The notes under the pieces were generated by a model. It searched no databases. It saw only the letters and a list, made by a program, of their open reading frames with translations, and was not told the origin of the DNA. This document shows, piece after piece, positions 10,423 through 19,606 of a stretch of 64,000 nucleotides of DNA (its first letter is position 1; each line of letters opens with the position of its first letter). A program made the translations under genes and the position numbers. Origin of the DNA: Bradyrhizobium sp. AZCC 2176 (GTDB lineage Bacteria; Pseudomonadota; Alphaproteobacteria; Rhizobiales; Xanthobacteraceae); assembly GCF_036924645.1 (NCBI RefSeq), contig NZ_JAZHRX010000001.1, positions 4,119,501 through 4,183,500 of the forward strand, in the 5' to 3' direction.

Positions 10423-10726
10423 GGAGAGCTTCCGAAAATGGACTGAGATCGCGAGGCGCGGTCAGCTTTGCGATGTCCATTTCTCTCTCCAGGATTGCGC
10501 TGTAGGGCTTCTGTGTGGGGGCTTCTCAGTGCCTTCGTCGGGTTCCGCGCGCCGCTCTTGCGGGGAACCGCAACGCCCATCAATTAGATACGCATTGCCG
10601 TCATTCGTCCAGCCTGCCGCAAGGCACAACGTTTGCGCCGGTCCCGCGGGAATACTTGTTGCCCGGCGGGGTCTGTAGCTGCGGCTGGACCATGGATTCG
10701 CTCACGCAGGAAAGCCGGAGATTCGC
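10423..10726. other. Intergenic region
   Basis: The gap lies between the divergent ABC-F gene and the TPR gene. No supported gene, hairpin terminator or repeat is visible. GGAG at 10714-10723 upstream of the TPR start is the likely ribosome-binding site. Confidence 0.4.
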
Positions 10727-11305
10727 ATGATGAAATCAGCAATCAAGCTCGCAATGCTGGCACTGTTTTCAGTGGCTTTGATCGCTTCGCCGCCATTCGT
10801 TCCGGCCTTTGCAGCGGGCGGCGGCGGTGATCCACCTTCGGCCAACCCGCCGCCGCCGGACACCAGACCCGCTCCCAGGTCGAGCTCCAAATCCAAGAAG
10901 AAGCCCACCAAACAGTCGAGCGCCGACGATGCGGCGTTCCGGCAGGGATACCGTGCCGCGCATGCGACGATCTATGAGCGCAACGATTATGCCGCCGCCA
11001 TCGGGCAGCTAAAGGCGCTCGGCCGCGATGACAACGCCGGCGTCGCCAATCTGATCGGCTATTCCTATCGCAAGCTCGGCGATTACAAGCTGTCGCAAGC
11101 CTGGTACGAGCGCGCGCTGAAGGCAGATCCAAACCACGTGCTGACCTGGCAGTATTACGGCCTGTGGCAGATCGAGCAGGGCAATCGCGACCAGGCGTCG
11201 TATCATCTGAGCCGCATCGCGGCGATTTGCGGCACGGGCTGCGAGGAGTATCGCTCGTTGGCCGCGGCGCTCGAAAAGCCGCCCGGCACCGGACTGGTTT
11301 ATTGA
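10727..11305 (+). CDS. Secreted tetratricopeptide-repeat protein
   Basis: 192 residues starting with a clear signal peptide (MMKSAIKLAMLALFSVALI..., cleavage near AFA-AGG). A low-complexity Pro/Lys linker (residues 27-65) leads to a helical region with TPR-like phrases such as GYRAAHATIYERNDYAAAIG, NLIGYSYRKLGDYKLSQAWY and TWQYYGLWQIEQGN. TPRs mediate protein-protein contacts, here in the periplasm. The partner is unknown. It is transcribed alone. Confidence 0.75.
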   Translation: MMKSAIKLAMLALFSVALIASPPFVPAFAAGGGGDPPSANPPPPDTRPAPRSSSKSKKKPTKQSSADDAAFRQGYRAAHATIYERNDYAAAIGQLKALGRDDNAGVANLIGYSYRKLGDYKLSQAWYERALKADPNHVLTWQYYGLWQIEQGNRDQASYHLSRIAAICGTGCEEYRSLAAALEKPPGTGLVY

Positions 11306-11365
11306 GGTTGCGATCTGACAAGGCGGGCGCGCTTTGCGGCGCGTTCGCCTGAACGGGAAGGCGCC

Positions 11366-11623
11366 TTACGCTTGCGGCCGCGGCGCGTCCGGCGCGGCGG
11401 CCGGCATGGCGCGAGTGCGGAAGTAGTCGAGCACGAAGAGACGGATTGCCGAGGACAGATTGCCCTGCTGGCGATTGCTGTCGATCTCGCCGACCAGCTC
11501 AGACAGCGTCATGTTCCGCAGGCCCGAGATTTCCTTCATGCCGTTCCAGAAAGCCTCTTCGAGGCTGACACTAGTCTTGTGGCCGGCAACCACGATGGAG
11601 CGCTTGACGACGGGAGACTTCAT
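11366..11623 (-). CDS. Ribbon-helix-helix domain protein
   Basis: 85 residues beginning MKSPVVKRSIVVAGHKTSVSLEEAFWNGM, the pattern of the RHH_4-type ribbon-helix-helix family common in Rhizobiales: a beta strand (KRSIVVAGHKTSVSL), then two helices (EEAFWNGMKEISGL and TLSELVGEIDS). Such proteins dimerise and may bind DNA. Its start overlaps the stop of the upstream DUF4169 gene by four bases (ATGA at 11620-11623), so the pair is translationally coupled and transcribed in the order DUF4169, RHH. Target sites are unknown. Confidence 0.8.
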   Translation of the reverse strand: MKSPVVKRSIVVAGHKTSVSLEEAFWNGMKEISGLRNMTLSELVGEIDSNRQQGNLSSAIRLFVLDYFRTRAMPAAAPDAPRPQA

Positions 11624-11808
11624 GACGCGTCTCCATCATTGAGCTTGTGCTGGTCCAAAAGATCGCCGGCGCGATCCTTACGACGTTCATCGAGCGCGCG
11701 TTCGGCCTTGGTCCGGCCGAACCGCGCACGATTGGCATCGGCCTGCTTTGCCGATTGTTCCTTCTCGCTGCGCTTCTTGAATCGCTTCAGATTGATCACG
11801 TCTGCCAT
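11620..11808 (-). CDS. DUF4169 family small basic protein
   Basis: 62 residues from the ATG at 11808 (MADVINLKRFKKRSEKEQSA...), highly charged and helical, matching the DUF4169 pattern of small alphaproteobacterial proteins usually found next to the RHH_4 gene. An in-frame ATG further upstream (11862) would add 18 residues without family resemblance, so the internal start is preferred. Function is unknown. The overlap with the RHH gene suggests a shared role. Confidence 0.75.
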   Translation of the reverse strand: MADVINLKRFKKRSEKEQSAKQADANRARFGRTKAERALDERRKDRAGDLLDQHKLNDGDAS

Positions 11809-12081
11809 GTTCGCCTCCATCATCCGGCGACTCGAAGGCATGATAATTGATGACTTATGCAAAGGTCTTCGGGCAACGCGCCAGCAAACTCGGTGGTCAT
11901 TCAGAATCCCCGTGTGGTCCTCTGTGATAACATCAAAAAATAAATTTCGCCCTGCGAAAACCGAATAATTCCTGCTCCTACCATGCGTCGACGCAATCGC
12001 GATAGATGATCAACCTCATTCTCTAGGCATGATCCATAATTTATATCTCTCACCCCGTAGTTTCCCGGGGGCAGCCGGCGA

Positions 12082-13497
12082 TCAGCCCGGGTGTGTCATT
12101 TTGTCCGGCTGCACCAGTCGTTCGAATTCAGCGGCGTTCACAAAACCGAGGCGCACAGCCTCTTCCTTCAATGTTGTTCCGCGCGCGTGCGCCGATTTGG
12201 CGACCTTTGCCGCGTTGTCGTATCCAATCCTGGGAGCCAGCGCGGTGACCAGCATCAGCGAGCGCTCCATCAATTCGCGAATTCGCTTTTCGTCGGCGCG
12301 TATGCCCACCACGCAATGTTCGGTGAACGAACGCGCCGCGTCGGACAGCAGTTGGATGGAATTCATCATACAATATGCCAATACGGGTTTGTAAACATTC
12401 AATTCGAAATGTCCCTGGCTGCCGGCAACGGTGACTGTTGTCTGGTTACCGAACACCTGACAGCAGACCATGGTCATCGCTTCGCACTGGGTCGGGTTGA
12501 CCTTGCCCGGCATGATCGACGAACCCGGCTCGTTTTCCGGCAGGATCAATTCGCCGAGACCGGAACGCGGGCCCGAGCCCAGCAAGCGAATGTCATTGGC
12601 GATCTTGAACAGGCCGGTCGCCACTGAATTGATCGCGCCATGCACCATGACATAGGCGTCGTTGGAAGCCAGCGCCTCGAATTTGTTGGGCGCGCTGCTG
12701 AAGGGCAGTTTTGTGATTTTCGCGACGTGCCTGGCGAACAGCTTTGCAAATCTCGGTTTTGAGTTGAGGCCGGTGCCGACGGCAGTTCCGCCCTGCGCCA
12801 GCGGAAACAGCTCTTTCACCGCGCTTCGCAGCCGCGCGATCCCGCTTTCGAGCTGCGCGGCGTAGCCTGAAAATTCCTGCCCCAGCGTCAATGGCGTGGC
12901 GTCCTGGGTGTGGGTTCGCCCGATCTTGACGATCTTTGCGAATGCCTTTTCCTTCTTGCGCAGTTCGCGATGCAGTTCGCTCAAGGCCGGAATCAGGTCG
13001 GCGATGATGCGCCCCGCAGCGGCGATGTGCATCGCCGTCGGAAATGAATCGTTCGACGACTGACTCATGTTGACGTGGTCGTTGGGATGGACCGGTTTCT
13101 TGGCGCCGAGTTCGCCACCGAGCATCTGGTTGGCGCGGTTGGCGATCACCTCGTTGAGGTTCATGTTGGTCTGGGTGCCGGAGCCGGTCTGCCAGACGAC
13201 CAGGGGAAAGTGATCGTCGAGCTTGCCTTCGATCACCTCGCGTGCGGCGCGGATGATGGCGCCGGCGCGCCGCGCATCGAGCAGTCCGAGCTCGCGGTTG
13301 GCTTGTGCGGAGGCGAGCTTGACGATGCCGAGCGCATGGATGATCGCGATCGGCATGCGGTCCTGACCGATCTTGAAATTCTGCCGCGAACGCTCGGTCT
13401 GCGCGCCCCAATAGCGGTCGGCGGCAACGTCGATCGGACCGAAGCTGTCGGTCTCGCTGCGGGTGGATTTGTTTCCAGAAGTTTCTGATCGAGCCAT
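12082..13497 (-). CDS. fumC: Class II fumarate hydratase
   Basis: 471 residues, the usual FumC length. It interconverts fumarate and malate in the citric acid cycle in the cytosol, without an iron-sulfur cluster. The superfamily signature [11 protein letters not shown] is present, and the N-terminal region has [18 protein letters not shown] and [16 protein letters not shown], active-site stretches of fumarases as opposed to aspartate ammonia-lyases (aspA is the main alternative). It lies downstream of sspB on the same strand with a 72-bp gap. About 220 AT-richer bases without a gene (11863-12081) separate it from the DUF4169 gene. Confidence 0.95.
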   Translation of the reverse strand: MARSETSGNKSTRSETDSFGPIDVAADRYWGAQTERSRQNFKIGQDRMPIAIIHALGIVKLASAQANRELGLLDARRAGAIIRAAREVIEGKLDDHFPLVVWQTGSGTQTNMNLNEVIANRANQMLGGELGAKKPVHPNDHVNMSQSSNDSFPTAMHIAAAGRIIADLIPALSELHRELRKKEKAFAKIVKIGRTHTQDATPLTLGQEFSGYAAQLESGIARLRSAVKELFPLAQGGTAVGTGLNSKPRFAKLFARHVAKITKLPFSSAPNKFEALASNDAYVMVHGAINSVATGLFKIANDIRLLGSGPRSGLGELILPENEPGSSIMPGKVNPTQCEAMTMVCCQVFGNQTTVTVAGSQGHFELNVYKPVLAYCMMNSIQLLSDAARSFTEHCVVGIRADEKRIRELMERSLMLVTALAPRIGYDNAAKVAKSAHARGTTLKEEAVRLGFVNAAEFERLVQPDKMTHPG

Positions 13498-13569
13498 GCG
13501 TCATGTCCGTTGCGCCGTGAAATGGCGGAACGTGTACATTACAGCGTAGCCGATATTCCCGCGCTTGGA

Positions 13570-14085
13570 TTATTTCTTGCGGAAACGATCCAGCCGAACC
13601 ACTTCCGCACCTTCGCCCGTCTTCGCCGGCTCATCCTTGCTTTCCTCGGCCGGCTCAGGCGCGGTGACGGGCAGGGCAGATTGAGCCGGAACGGCCGGCA
13701 GCTTCGCTGCGGATGCCTCTGTCGCGGTTTCCGACGGCTCGAACTGCAGTCCGAACTGCACCGAAGGATCGAGAAAACTCTTGATCGCCGCGAACGGAAC
13801 CACCAGCCGCTCGGGGATGCCGCCGAACGACAGGCCGACCTCGAAACGATCCTCCGTCACCACCAGATCCCAGAACTGATGCTGCAGGATGATCGTCATC
13901 TCTTCCGGGTATTGCGCCAGAAGCCGCGGCGACAGCTTCACGCCATCGGCGGTGGACAGGAACGTGATGAAGAAATGATGCTCGCCGGGCAGGCCGTGTT
14001 CGGCGGCGTCGGTCAGCACGCGGCGCAGCACCCCGCGCAGCGCGTCGCGCGCCAGCACGTCATAACGGATATGATCGGTCGCCAT
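13570..14085 (-). CDS. sspB: SspB-type ClpXP adaptor protein
   Basis: 171 residues. The folded N-terminal part (residues 1-115: HIRYDVLARDALRGVLRRVL..., GEHHFFITFLS, LVVPFAAIKSFLDPSVQFGL) matches alphaproteobacterial SspB, which binds the tmRNA tag of stalled proteins and hands them to ClpXP. A Pro/Ala-rich linker then leads to the C-terminal tail EVVRLDRFRKK, the short hydrophobic and basic end that docks on the ClpX N-domain. The tmRNA gene that makes the tag lies immediately upstream on the same strand, a meaningful neighbour. Confidence 0.9.
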   Translation of the reverse strand: MATDHIRYDVLARDALRGVLRRVLTDAAEHGLPGEHHFFITFLSTADGVKLSPRLLAQYPEEMTIILQHQFWDLVVTEDRFEVGLSFGGIPERLVVPFAAIKSFLDPSVQFGLQFEPSETATEASAAKLPAVPAQSALPVTAPEPAEESKDEPAKTGEGAEVVRLDRFRKK

Positions 14086-14229
14086 GGTCGTCCTGTTACG
14101 TTGGATGGCCGCCGGTCGCCCGACTCGCCCCTTGCCTCTATGCTACCCCGATGGGAGCCGCAGGTCAGCAGCCGCGACGGAGCGAATTTGCGGCAGAATG
14201 GCACCGTCGGCCGGAAATGAAGAGAATAA

Positions 14230-14550
14230 AGTGGAGGCTTCTGTTGCCAGGTGCCTCCGAACCCCGCCTAGCGGAGCTTAACCCACTAGGACTTTAGACT
14301 TGGTCTTTCAAACTGCGTTACGCAGCCTGAGCAACCGGAGCATAGTTGTCGTTTGCAACTATTGCATAGCCCGATAACGGCGGAACCATACCGGGAAAAA
14401 ACTCGCCCTTTACGCCCTCGTCGATCCTGGTTCGCCCCCGCCGAAACCCGCCTCGAAGGCGTGGGCTTGGGTGGAGGCGCCGGGTACTGCCCCCGGGTCC
14501 GAATGGTTTATTGCGACGGTCATTTATTTCCATAGCCGGCGAACCGGCAC
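14230..14550 (-). ncRNA. ssrA: tmRNA, circularly permuted two-piece type
   Basis: The gene order is acceptor piece first, then a short intervening segment, then the coding piece. The coding piece begins GGGGGCG (14439-14433) and runs GAACCAGGATCGACG..., the usual tmRNA 5' start; the acceptor piece ends CGCCTCC-A-CC (14479-14470). These ends form a perfect 7-bp acceptor stem with a G-U pair at position 3-70, the alanine identity mark, and a T-arm-like CCGGG/CCCGG stem lies just 5' of the acceptor strand. The tag reading frame at 14356-14318 encodes ANDNYAPVAQAA and a stop, with GCA as resume codon. The intervening sequence is about 30 bases. Outer ends are approximate: a TATATT-like -10 at 14560-14555 suggests the 5' end, and a GGAGGC/GCCTCC hairpin (14258-14233) lies at the 3' end. 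Confidence 0.92.
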
Positions 14551-14560
14551 CCCCAATATA

Positions 14561-14952
14561 GGGTGCAAGTTTGGAGAAAAACAGGGGGCGAAGGCGCTGA
14601 ACGGGTAGGGAACGCGGGCCCGGACTTTCGGTTTGATGTCGCTCAGTTGCGGTTTCGCCACGGAATCGACCATTCCCGAAATGGACGTTTGCGGTGGTGT
14701 CCCGGGCTGCATGAATTTTGACCACGCAAACATGCGGGTCATGGTGCGGATCTGCCATCTGTTCGAGGGTGCTGCGGTGCGCCAATCGAAAAAGTTGCGA
14801 TCTGAGGCTTTGAGACTTCATTTGCCATCCGGCTCGGAAGCGTTTTTGGTTTTGCTGGCGTTGTCTGGTGAAACTCGCTAGGCAGTTTCCGGGACAAGCA
14901 TCCAGGTTATCCAAGCAACGGGCTCGAAGCCCGCTTTGGGGGAGGAGTATCC
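14561..14952. other. Intergenic region between ssrA and the tct genes
   Basis: The region holds the ssrA promoter side on the minus strand and the leader of tctB on the plus strand. No supported gene is present; the apparent long minus-strand reading frame here is just the open continuation of the tmRNA tag frame. GGGGGAGGAG at 14937-14946 is the tctB ribosome-binding site. Confidence 0.4.
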
Positions 14953-15453
14953 ATGAACGACACGCCGGGCCATACGCCGGTTGAATCCATCATGCCGAAA
15001 TGGGTCCGCGGCCCGCAGGATTTTATCGGCGGCCTTGCGCTGATGGGTATCGCGCTGTTCGCCCTTTGGGCGTCCAGCGACCTGCAGGGCATGCGCGGAT
15101 TTTCGTTCGGCGCCGGCACGGCGCCCCGGATGTTCGGATTTCTGCTGCTGGGCCTGGGCGCTGCCGTCACCGCTGTCGGTGTTTTGACCGAAGGCGCGCA
15201 CCTCGCGAAATACCACTGGCGGGGTCCTCTGTTTGTGTCGCTGGCGATCCTGTCGTTTGCCTTCACGATCCGTCCGATGGGAATGATCTTCGCGGCCATG
15301 ACAAGCTTCGTCATCTCGGCATGCGGAACATCGGAGACACGGTGGACGGAAATGCTGATCGTCGGCGCCTGCCTGACGGCGTTCTGCGCCCTTTTGTTTC
15401 CTTATGCGCTCGGCCTGCCTTTGCAGCTCCTGCCGACGTTCATGATCCGGTGA
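14953..15453 (+). CDS. tctB: Tripartite tricarboxylate transporter, small membrane subunit TctB
   Basis: 166 residues with four hydrophobic segments and the TctB opening (DFIGGLALMGIALFALWAS, then FSFGAGTAPRMFGFLLLGLGA). TctB is the small membrane partner of TctA in binding-protein-dependent secondary uptake of carboxylates. The next gene, tctA, starts eight bases after its stop, so the two are co-transcribed. Substrate is unknown; citrate and other di- or tricarboxylates are typical. Confidence 0.88.
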   Translation: MNDTPGHTPVESIMPKWVRGPQDFIGGLALMGIALFALWASSDLQGMRGFSFGAGTAPRMFGFLLLGLGAAVTAVGVLTEGAHLAKYHWRGPLFVSLAILSFAFTIRPMGMIFAAMTSFVISACGTSETRWTEMLIVGACLTAFCALLFPYALGLPLQLLPTFMIR

Positions 15454-15460
15454 GGGCGTG

Positions 15461-17026
15461 ATGGGTGATATTTTCTCAAACCTTGGCCTCGGCTTCGGCG
15501 TCGTTTTCAACCTCGTGCAGTGGACGCCGGCCTTTCTTGGCGGGACCTCCATTCCAATCCCCGTCAACATTCTGCTGTGCCTGATCGGCGCGCTGGTCGG
15601 CACGCTGGTGGGCGTGCTGCCGGGCATCGGCACTATCGCCACCGTGGCCATGCTGCTTCCGATCACGTTCGGCCTGCCGCCGGTGGGCGCGCTGATCATG
15701 CTGGCCGGCATCTATTACGGTGCGCAGTATGGCGGCTCGACCACGTCGATCCTGGTCAATATTCCCGGTGAGGCCGGGTCTGTGGTCACCGCGCTCGATG
15801 GCTTCCAGATGGCCAAGCAAGGCCGCGCCGGTCCGGCGCTGGCGATCGCTGCGATCGGATCGTTCTTCGCCGGCTGCGTCGCGACCGTTCTGATCGCCGT
15901 GCTGGGTGCGCCGCTCACCAAGCTCGCGCTGGCATTCGGACCCGCCGAATATTTCTCGCTGATGGTGCTCGGCCTGATCTTCGCGGTCGTGCTCGCAAAG
16001 GGCTCGGTGCTGAAGGCAATCGCGATGATCGTGTTGGGATTGCTGCTGTCGATGGTGGGATCCGACATCGAAACCGGCGCATCGCGCATGGCCTTCAACA
16101 TTCCCGAACTGGCTGACGGTCTCGGTTTCGCCACGGTGGCGATGGGGCTATTCGGTTTTGCGGAGATCATCCGCAATCTCGATACCGGCGGCGAAAGCGA
16201 TCGCCAATTGGTTCAGCAAAAGGTCTCGGGCCTGATGCCGACGATGAAGGATCTGAAGGATTCGGCTCCCGCGATCGGGCGCGGCACCGTGCTTGGATCG
16301 ATCCTCGGCATTCTGCCGGGCGGCGGCGCCGTCATCGCATCGTTCGCGGCCTACACGCTCGAAAAGAAGATTTCGAAAACGCCGCAGAAGTTCGGCCGCG
16401 GCGCGATCCAGGGCGTTGCGGCGCCCGAAAGCGCCAACAATGCCGCTGCCCAGACCTCGTTCATCCCGCTCCTGACGCTCGGCATTCCGCCGAACGCGGT
16501 GATGGCGCTGATGGTCGGCGCGATGACCATTCACGGCATCGTGCCCGGTCCTCAGGTGATGCAGAAGCAGCCGGAGCTCGTCTGGGGCATGATTGCCTCG
16601 ATGTGGGTCGGCAACCTAATGCTGCTCGTCATCAACCTGCCGCTGGTCGGCATCTGGGTGCGGCTGCTGCGGGTGCCGTATCGCCTGATGTTCCCGTCCA
16701 TCGTGATCTTCTGTTCCATCGGCATCTATTCGGTGAACAACGCCCCGGTTGACGTCATTCTTGCCGGTGCGTTCGGGCTAGTCGGCTACTGGCTGATCAA
16801 GCACGATTTCGAGCCCGCGCCGTTGCTGCTCGGCATGGTGCTCGGGCCGTTGATGGAAGAGAACCTGCGGCGGGCGCTTCTGATCTCGCGCGGCGACTGG
16901 TCAGTGTTCCTGACGCGCCCGTTATCGGCGGTGCTGATGGCGATTGCCGCTGCCCTGCTGGTGCTGGCCGTTCTGCCAACGCTGCGCAAGAAGCGCGACG
17001 AGGTGTTCGTCGAGTCGGAGAATTGA
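15461..17026 (+). CDS. tctA: Tripartite tricarboxylate transporter, large membrane subunit TctA
   Basis: About 521 residues, very hydrophobic with around 12 segments. The TctA signature regions are present: GVLPGIGTIATVAMLLPITFG near the N terminus, YYGAQYGGSTTSILVNIPGE, and a second glycine-rich repeat SILGILPGGGAVIASF with PESANNAA. It forms the transport channel with TctB and uses an ion gradient. An in-frame GTG lies one codon upstream; the ATG at 15461 is more likely. Confidence 0.93.
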   Translation: MGDIFSNLGLGFGVVFNLVQWTPAFLGGTSIPIPVNILLCLIGALVGTLVGVLPGIGTIATVAMLLPITFGLPPVGALIMLAGIYYGAQYGGSTTSILVNIPGEAGSVVTALDGFQMAKQGRAGPALAIAAIGSFFAGCVATVLIAVLGAPLTKLALAFGPAEYFSLMVLGLIFAVVLAKGSVLKAIAMIVLGLLLSMVGSDIETGASRMAFNIPELADGLGFATVAMGLFGFAEIIRNLDTGGESDRQLVQQKVSGLMPTMKDLKDSAPAIGRGTVLGSILGILPGGGAVIASFAAYTLEKKISKTPQKFGRGAIQGVAAPESANNAAAQTSFIPLLTLGIPPNAVMALMVGAMTIHGIVPGPQVMQKQPELVWGMIASMWVGNLMLLVINLPLVGIWVRLLRVPYRLMFPSIVIFCSIGIYSVNNAPVDVILAGAFGLVGYWLIKHDFEPAPLLLGMVLGPLMEENLRRALLISRGDWSVFLTRPLSAVLMAIAAALLVLAVLPTLRKKRDEVFVESEN

Positions 17027-17095
17027 CCTGGAACTAACCTGCGGCGGTGCGCCGCAGGCCGAGGTCTGTTCGACCCCGGGTGAAATGCTAAAGAG

Positions 17096-17129
17096 CAAAT
17101 GCCGGCTTGGGAGAGCCGGCATTTGTTTA
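17096..17129 (+). terminator. Hairpin between tctA and tctC
   Basis: Perfect 12-bp arms CAAATGCCGGCT (17096-17107) and AGCCGGCATTTG (17114-17125) with a 6-base loop, followed by TTTAA. It resembles an intrinsic terminator, though the T run is short. Placed between membrane genes and binding-protein gene, it could instead stabilise transcript ends and set different amounts of the two parts. Confidence 0.7.
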
Positions 17130-17148
17130 AGGGCTGAAGGATTTCAAC

Positions 17149-18132
17149 ATGAACTGGTATGGACGCTCGCTTGCGAGCGGTTGCCTCGCGGCGCTTGCCG
17201 GACTTGCGTTGATGACGACGCAGGCGCTGGCGCAGGCCTATCCGACGCGCAGCATCACCATGATCGTGCCGTTCGCGGCAGGCGGTCCGACCGATGTCAT
17301 CGCGCGCATCGTCACCGGCCATATGGCGCAGACCCTCGGTCAGACCATCATCATCGAGAACGTGGTCGGTGCCGGCGGCACCACCGCCACCGCCCGCGCG
17401 TCGCGCGCCGCCAATGACGGCTATACGCTGATCACCGGGCATATGGGCACGCATGCGGCCTCGGTGCCGCTTTACCCCAAGCTGGCCTATCATCCGGAGA
17501 AGGATTTCGAGCCGGTCGGACTGCTCGCCGGCACGCCGATCCTGATCCTGGCGCGCAAGGATCTGGCGCCAAAGGACCTCAACGAATTCATCGCCTACGT
17601 CAAAGCGAATGAAACCAAGGTCAACGCGGCGCATGCCGGGGTCGGCTCGGTCTCGAATGTATCGTGCGAGCTGCTGAACTCGGTCCTCGGCGTCAAGCCG
17701 ATCGGCGTTCCCTTCAACGGCACGGGACCTGCGATGAACGCGCTGGTGGCCGGACAGGTCGATTACATGTGCGACCAGATCGTCAACGCCGTGCCGCAGA
17801 TCAACGGCGGCACCATCAAGGCCTATGCCGTGGCGACGCCCGAGCGCAATCCGTCCTTGCCCAATGTTCCCACCACGACCGAGGCTGGCCTGCCGGCCTT
17901 CCAGGCCCAGGCATGGAACGCGATCTTCGCGCCCAAGGGAACGCCACCGGACGTCGTCGCCAAGCTGAACGCCGCGGTGGTCAAGGCGCTCGATGATGAG
18001 GGCGTGCGCAAGCGCCTGCTCGATCTCGGCAGTGTCATCCCGGCTGCCGCGGATCGCACCCCGGCCGCGTTGGGAACCCTGGTGAAGAACGAAATCGTGA
18101 AGTGGACACCGGTGCTCAAGCCGGTGAATTGA
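17149..18132 (+). CDS. tctC: Tripartite tricarboxylate transporter substrate-binding protein (Bug/TctC)
   Basis: 327 residues with a cleavable signal peptide ending at ALAQA. The mature start YPTRSITMIVPFAAGGPTDVIAR is the hallmark of Bug/TctC periplasmic binding proteins, followed by the usual GAGGTTATARASRA loop and GVGSVSN. It captures a carboxylate and delivers it to TctAB. Here tctC is last in the set; in many operons it comes first. The hairpin before it may uncouple its expression from tctBA. Confidence 0.92.
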   Translation: MNWYGRSLASGCLAALAGLALMTTQALAQAYPTRSITMIVPFAAGGPTDVIARIVTGHMAQTLGQTIIIENVVGAGGTTATARASRAANDGYTLITGHMGTHAASVPLYPKLAYHPEKDFEPVGLLAGTPILILARKDLAPKDLNEFIAYVKANETKVNAAHAGVGSVSNVSCELLNSVLGVKPIGVPFNGTGPAMNALVAGQVDYMCDQIVNAVPQINGGTIKAYAVATPERNPSLPNVPTTTEAGLPAFQAQAWNAIFAPKGTPPDVVAKLNAAVVKALDDEGVRKRLLDLGSVIPAAADRTPAALGTLVKNEIVKWTPVLKPVN

Positions 18133-18306
18133 TCCACATAATCAGGCGGATAGGCGAGGGGCGGGACGCAGGTTCCGCCCCTTGTCGTTTGCGCAGGGGA
18201 TGGTCATTTTTCCGGGTATAATCGGTGTGCGAAGCCGAATCGGCGTGTCGATCGGATGTCCCGGCCGCTAAATTCGCCGTTCTGATAAAGGCCTGAAGCA
18301 CCAGCC

Positions 18307-19101
18307 ATGAACCAGTACCACGACCTGCTCGAACGGATCCTCTCTGACGGCGCGGAGAAGTGCGACCGCACCGGCACCGGCACGCTGTCGATCTTCGGTC
18401 ACCAGATGCGGTTCAACCTGTCGGCCGGGTTTCCGATGCTGACCACCAAGCGGTTGCCGCTCAAGGCGATCGTGCACGAGTTGTTGTGGTTTCTCGCCGG
18501 CGACACCAACATCAAATATCTCAAGGACAATGGCGTTTCGATCTGGGATGAATGGGCCGACGCCAACGGCGATCTGGGCCCGGTCTACGGATCGCAATGG
18601 CGCTCCTGGCCGGCGCCGGATGGGCGCAGCATCGACCAGATTTCCAACGTTATCGACATGATCAGGCGCAACCCGGATTCGCGGCGGCTGATCGTCAGCG
18701 CCTGGAATCCGGCCGACGTCGACAAGATGGCGCTGCCGCCCTGTCACTGCCTGTTTCAGTTCTATGTCGCGAACGGCAAGCTGTCCTGTCAGCTCTATCA
18801 GCGTTCCGCCGACGTGTTCCTCGGCGTGCCCTTCAACATCGCTTCCTATTCGTTATTGACCATGATGGTCGCGCAGGTGACGGGATTGAAGCCTGGCGAT
18901 TTCGTGCACTCGCTCGGCGACGCGCATCTGTATTCCAACCACCTCGAACAGGCGCGGCTGCAACTGACACGGCCGACGCGTCAATTGCCGGTCATGAAGA
19001 TCAATCCGGACGTGAAGGATATCTTCGCGTTCCGTTACGAGGATTTTGCGCTCGAAGGTTACGATCCGCACCCGCACATCAAGGCCGAAGTGGCCGTATG
19101 A
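18307..19101 (+). CDS. thyA: Thymidylate synthase
   Basis: 264 residues, the standard short ThyA. It methylates dUMP to dTMP with methylenetetrahydrofolate, yielding dihydrofolate. The catalytic Cys lies in [11 protein letters not shown], the nucleotide-binding region reads [17 protein letters not shown], and the C terminus [12 protein letters not shown] is the conserved closing tail. It heads a thyA - GNAT - folA group in which FolA regenerates the tetrahydrofolate that ThyA consumes. Confidence 0.97.
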   Translation: MNQYHDLLERILSDGAEKCDRTGTGTLSIFGHQMRFNLSAGFPMLTTKRLPLKAIVHELLWFLAGDTNIKYLKDNGVSIWDEWADANGDLGPVYGSQWRSWPAPDGRSIDQISNVIDMIRRNPDSRRLIVSAWNPADVDKMALPPCHCLFQFYVANGKLSCQLYQRSADVFLGVPFNIASYSLLTMMVAQVTGLKPGDFVHSLGDAHLYSNHLEQARLQLTRPTRQLPVMKINPDVKDIFAFRYEDFALEGYDPHPHIKAEVAV

Positions 19102-19120
19102 GCAGCGGTGTGAGCATCTG

Positions 19121-19606
19121 ATGTCCCTTACGATCCGCCGCGCGCGGCCGGGCGAAGCTGGACTTGTCCTGTCCTTCGTGCGCGAGCTCGCCGAATACGA
19201 AAAGCTGCTGCACGAAATGGAGGCGACGGAGGCCGATATCGACGCAGCTCTGTTCGGCGCCAATCCACGATTGTTCTGCGAGATTGCCGAATGGGACGGA
19301 AGCCCTGCCGGCTTCGCGGTTTGGTTCGTCAACTTCTCGACCTTCAGCGGCCGCTCCGGGATCTATCTGGAAGATCTGTTCGTTCGACCTGCGTTGCGCG
19401 GCAAGGGCATCGGCAAGGCGCTCCTGGTGCATCTCGCCAGGGAATGCGTGGCAAACGGCTGGTCGCGTTTGCAATGGTCGGTGCTCGACTGGAACACGCC
19501 GTCGATCGAGTTCTACAAATCGCTCGGCGCGGAACTGATGGACGAGTGGACGATTTGCCGGGTCGGCGGTCCGGCGCTGACGACGCTTGCGCAAGGGACG
19601 CAATAA
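19121..19606 (+). CDS. GNAT family N-acetyltransferase
   Basis: 161 residues from ATG 19121 (MSLTIRRARPGEAGLVLSFV...). The acetyl-CoA binding motif A is clear: LEDLFVRPALRGKGIGKALLVHLA, followed by WSVLDWNTPSIEFYKSLGA. This is the group of small GNATs resembling diamine/spermidine acetyltransferase and YhhY-like enzymes; the acceptor is not predictable. It sits between thyA and folA, and its stop overlaps the folA start by one base (TAATG), so it is co-transcribed with both. Confidence 0.9.
   Translation: MSLTIRRARPGEAGLVLSFVRELAEYEKLLHEMEATEADIDAALFGANPRLFCEIAEWDGSPAGFAVWFVNFSTFSGRSGIYLEDLFVRPALRGKGIGKALLVHLARECVANGWSRLQWSVLDWNTPSIEFYKSLGAELMDEWTICRVGGPALTTLAQGTQ

Noticed and set aside
14318..14914. 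Long minus-strand reading frame across the ssrA region
   Set aside because: Its last twelve codons are the tmRNA tag and the rest crosses the acceptor stem and promoter; tmRNA structure explains the sequence and there is no protein family resemblance.
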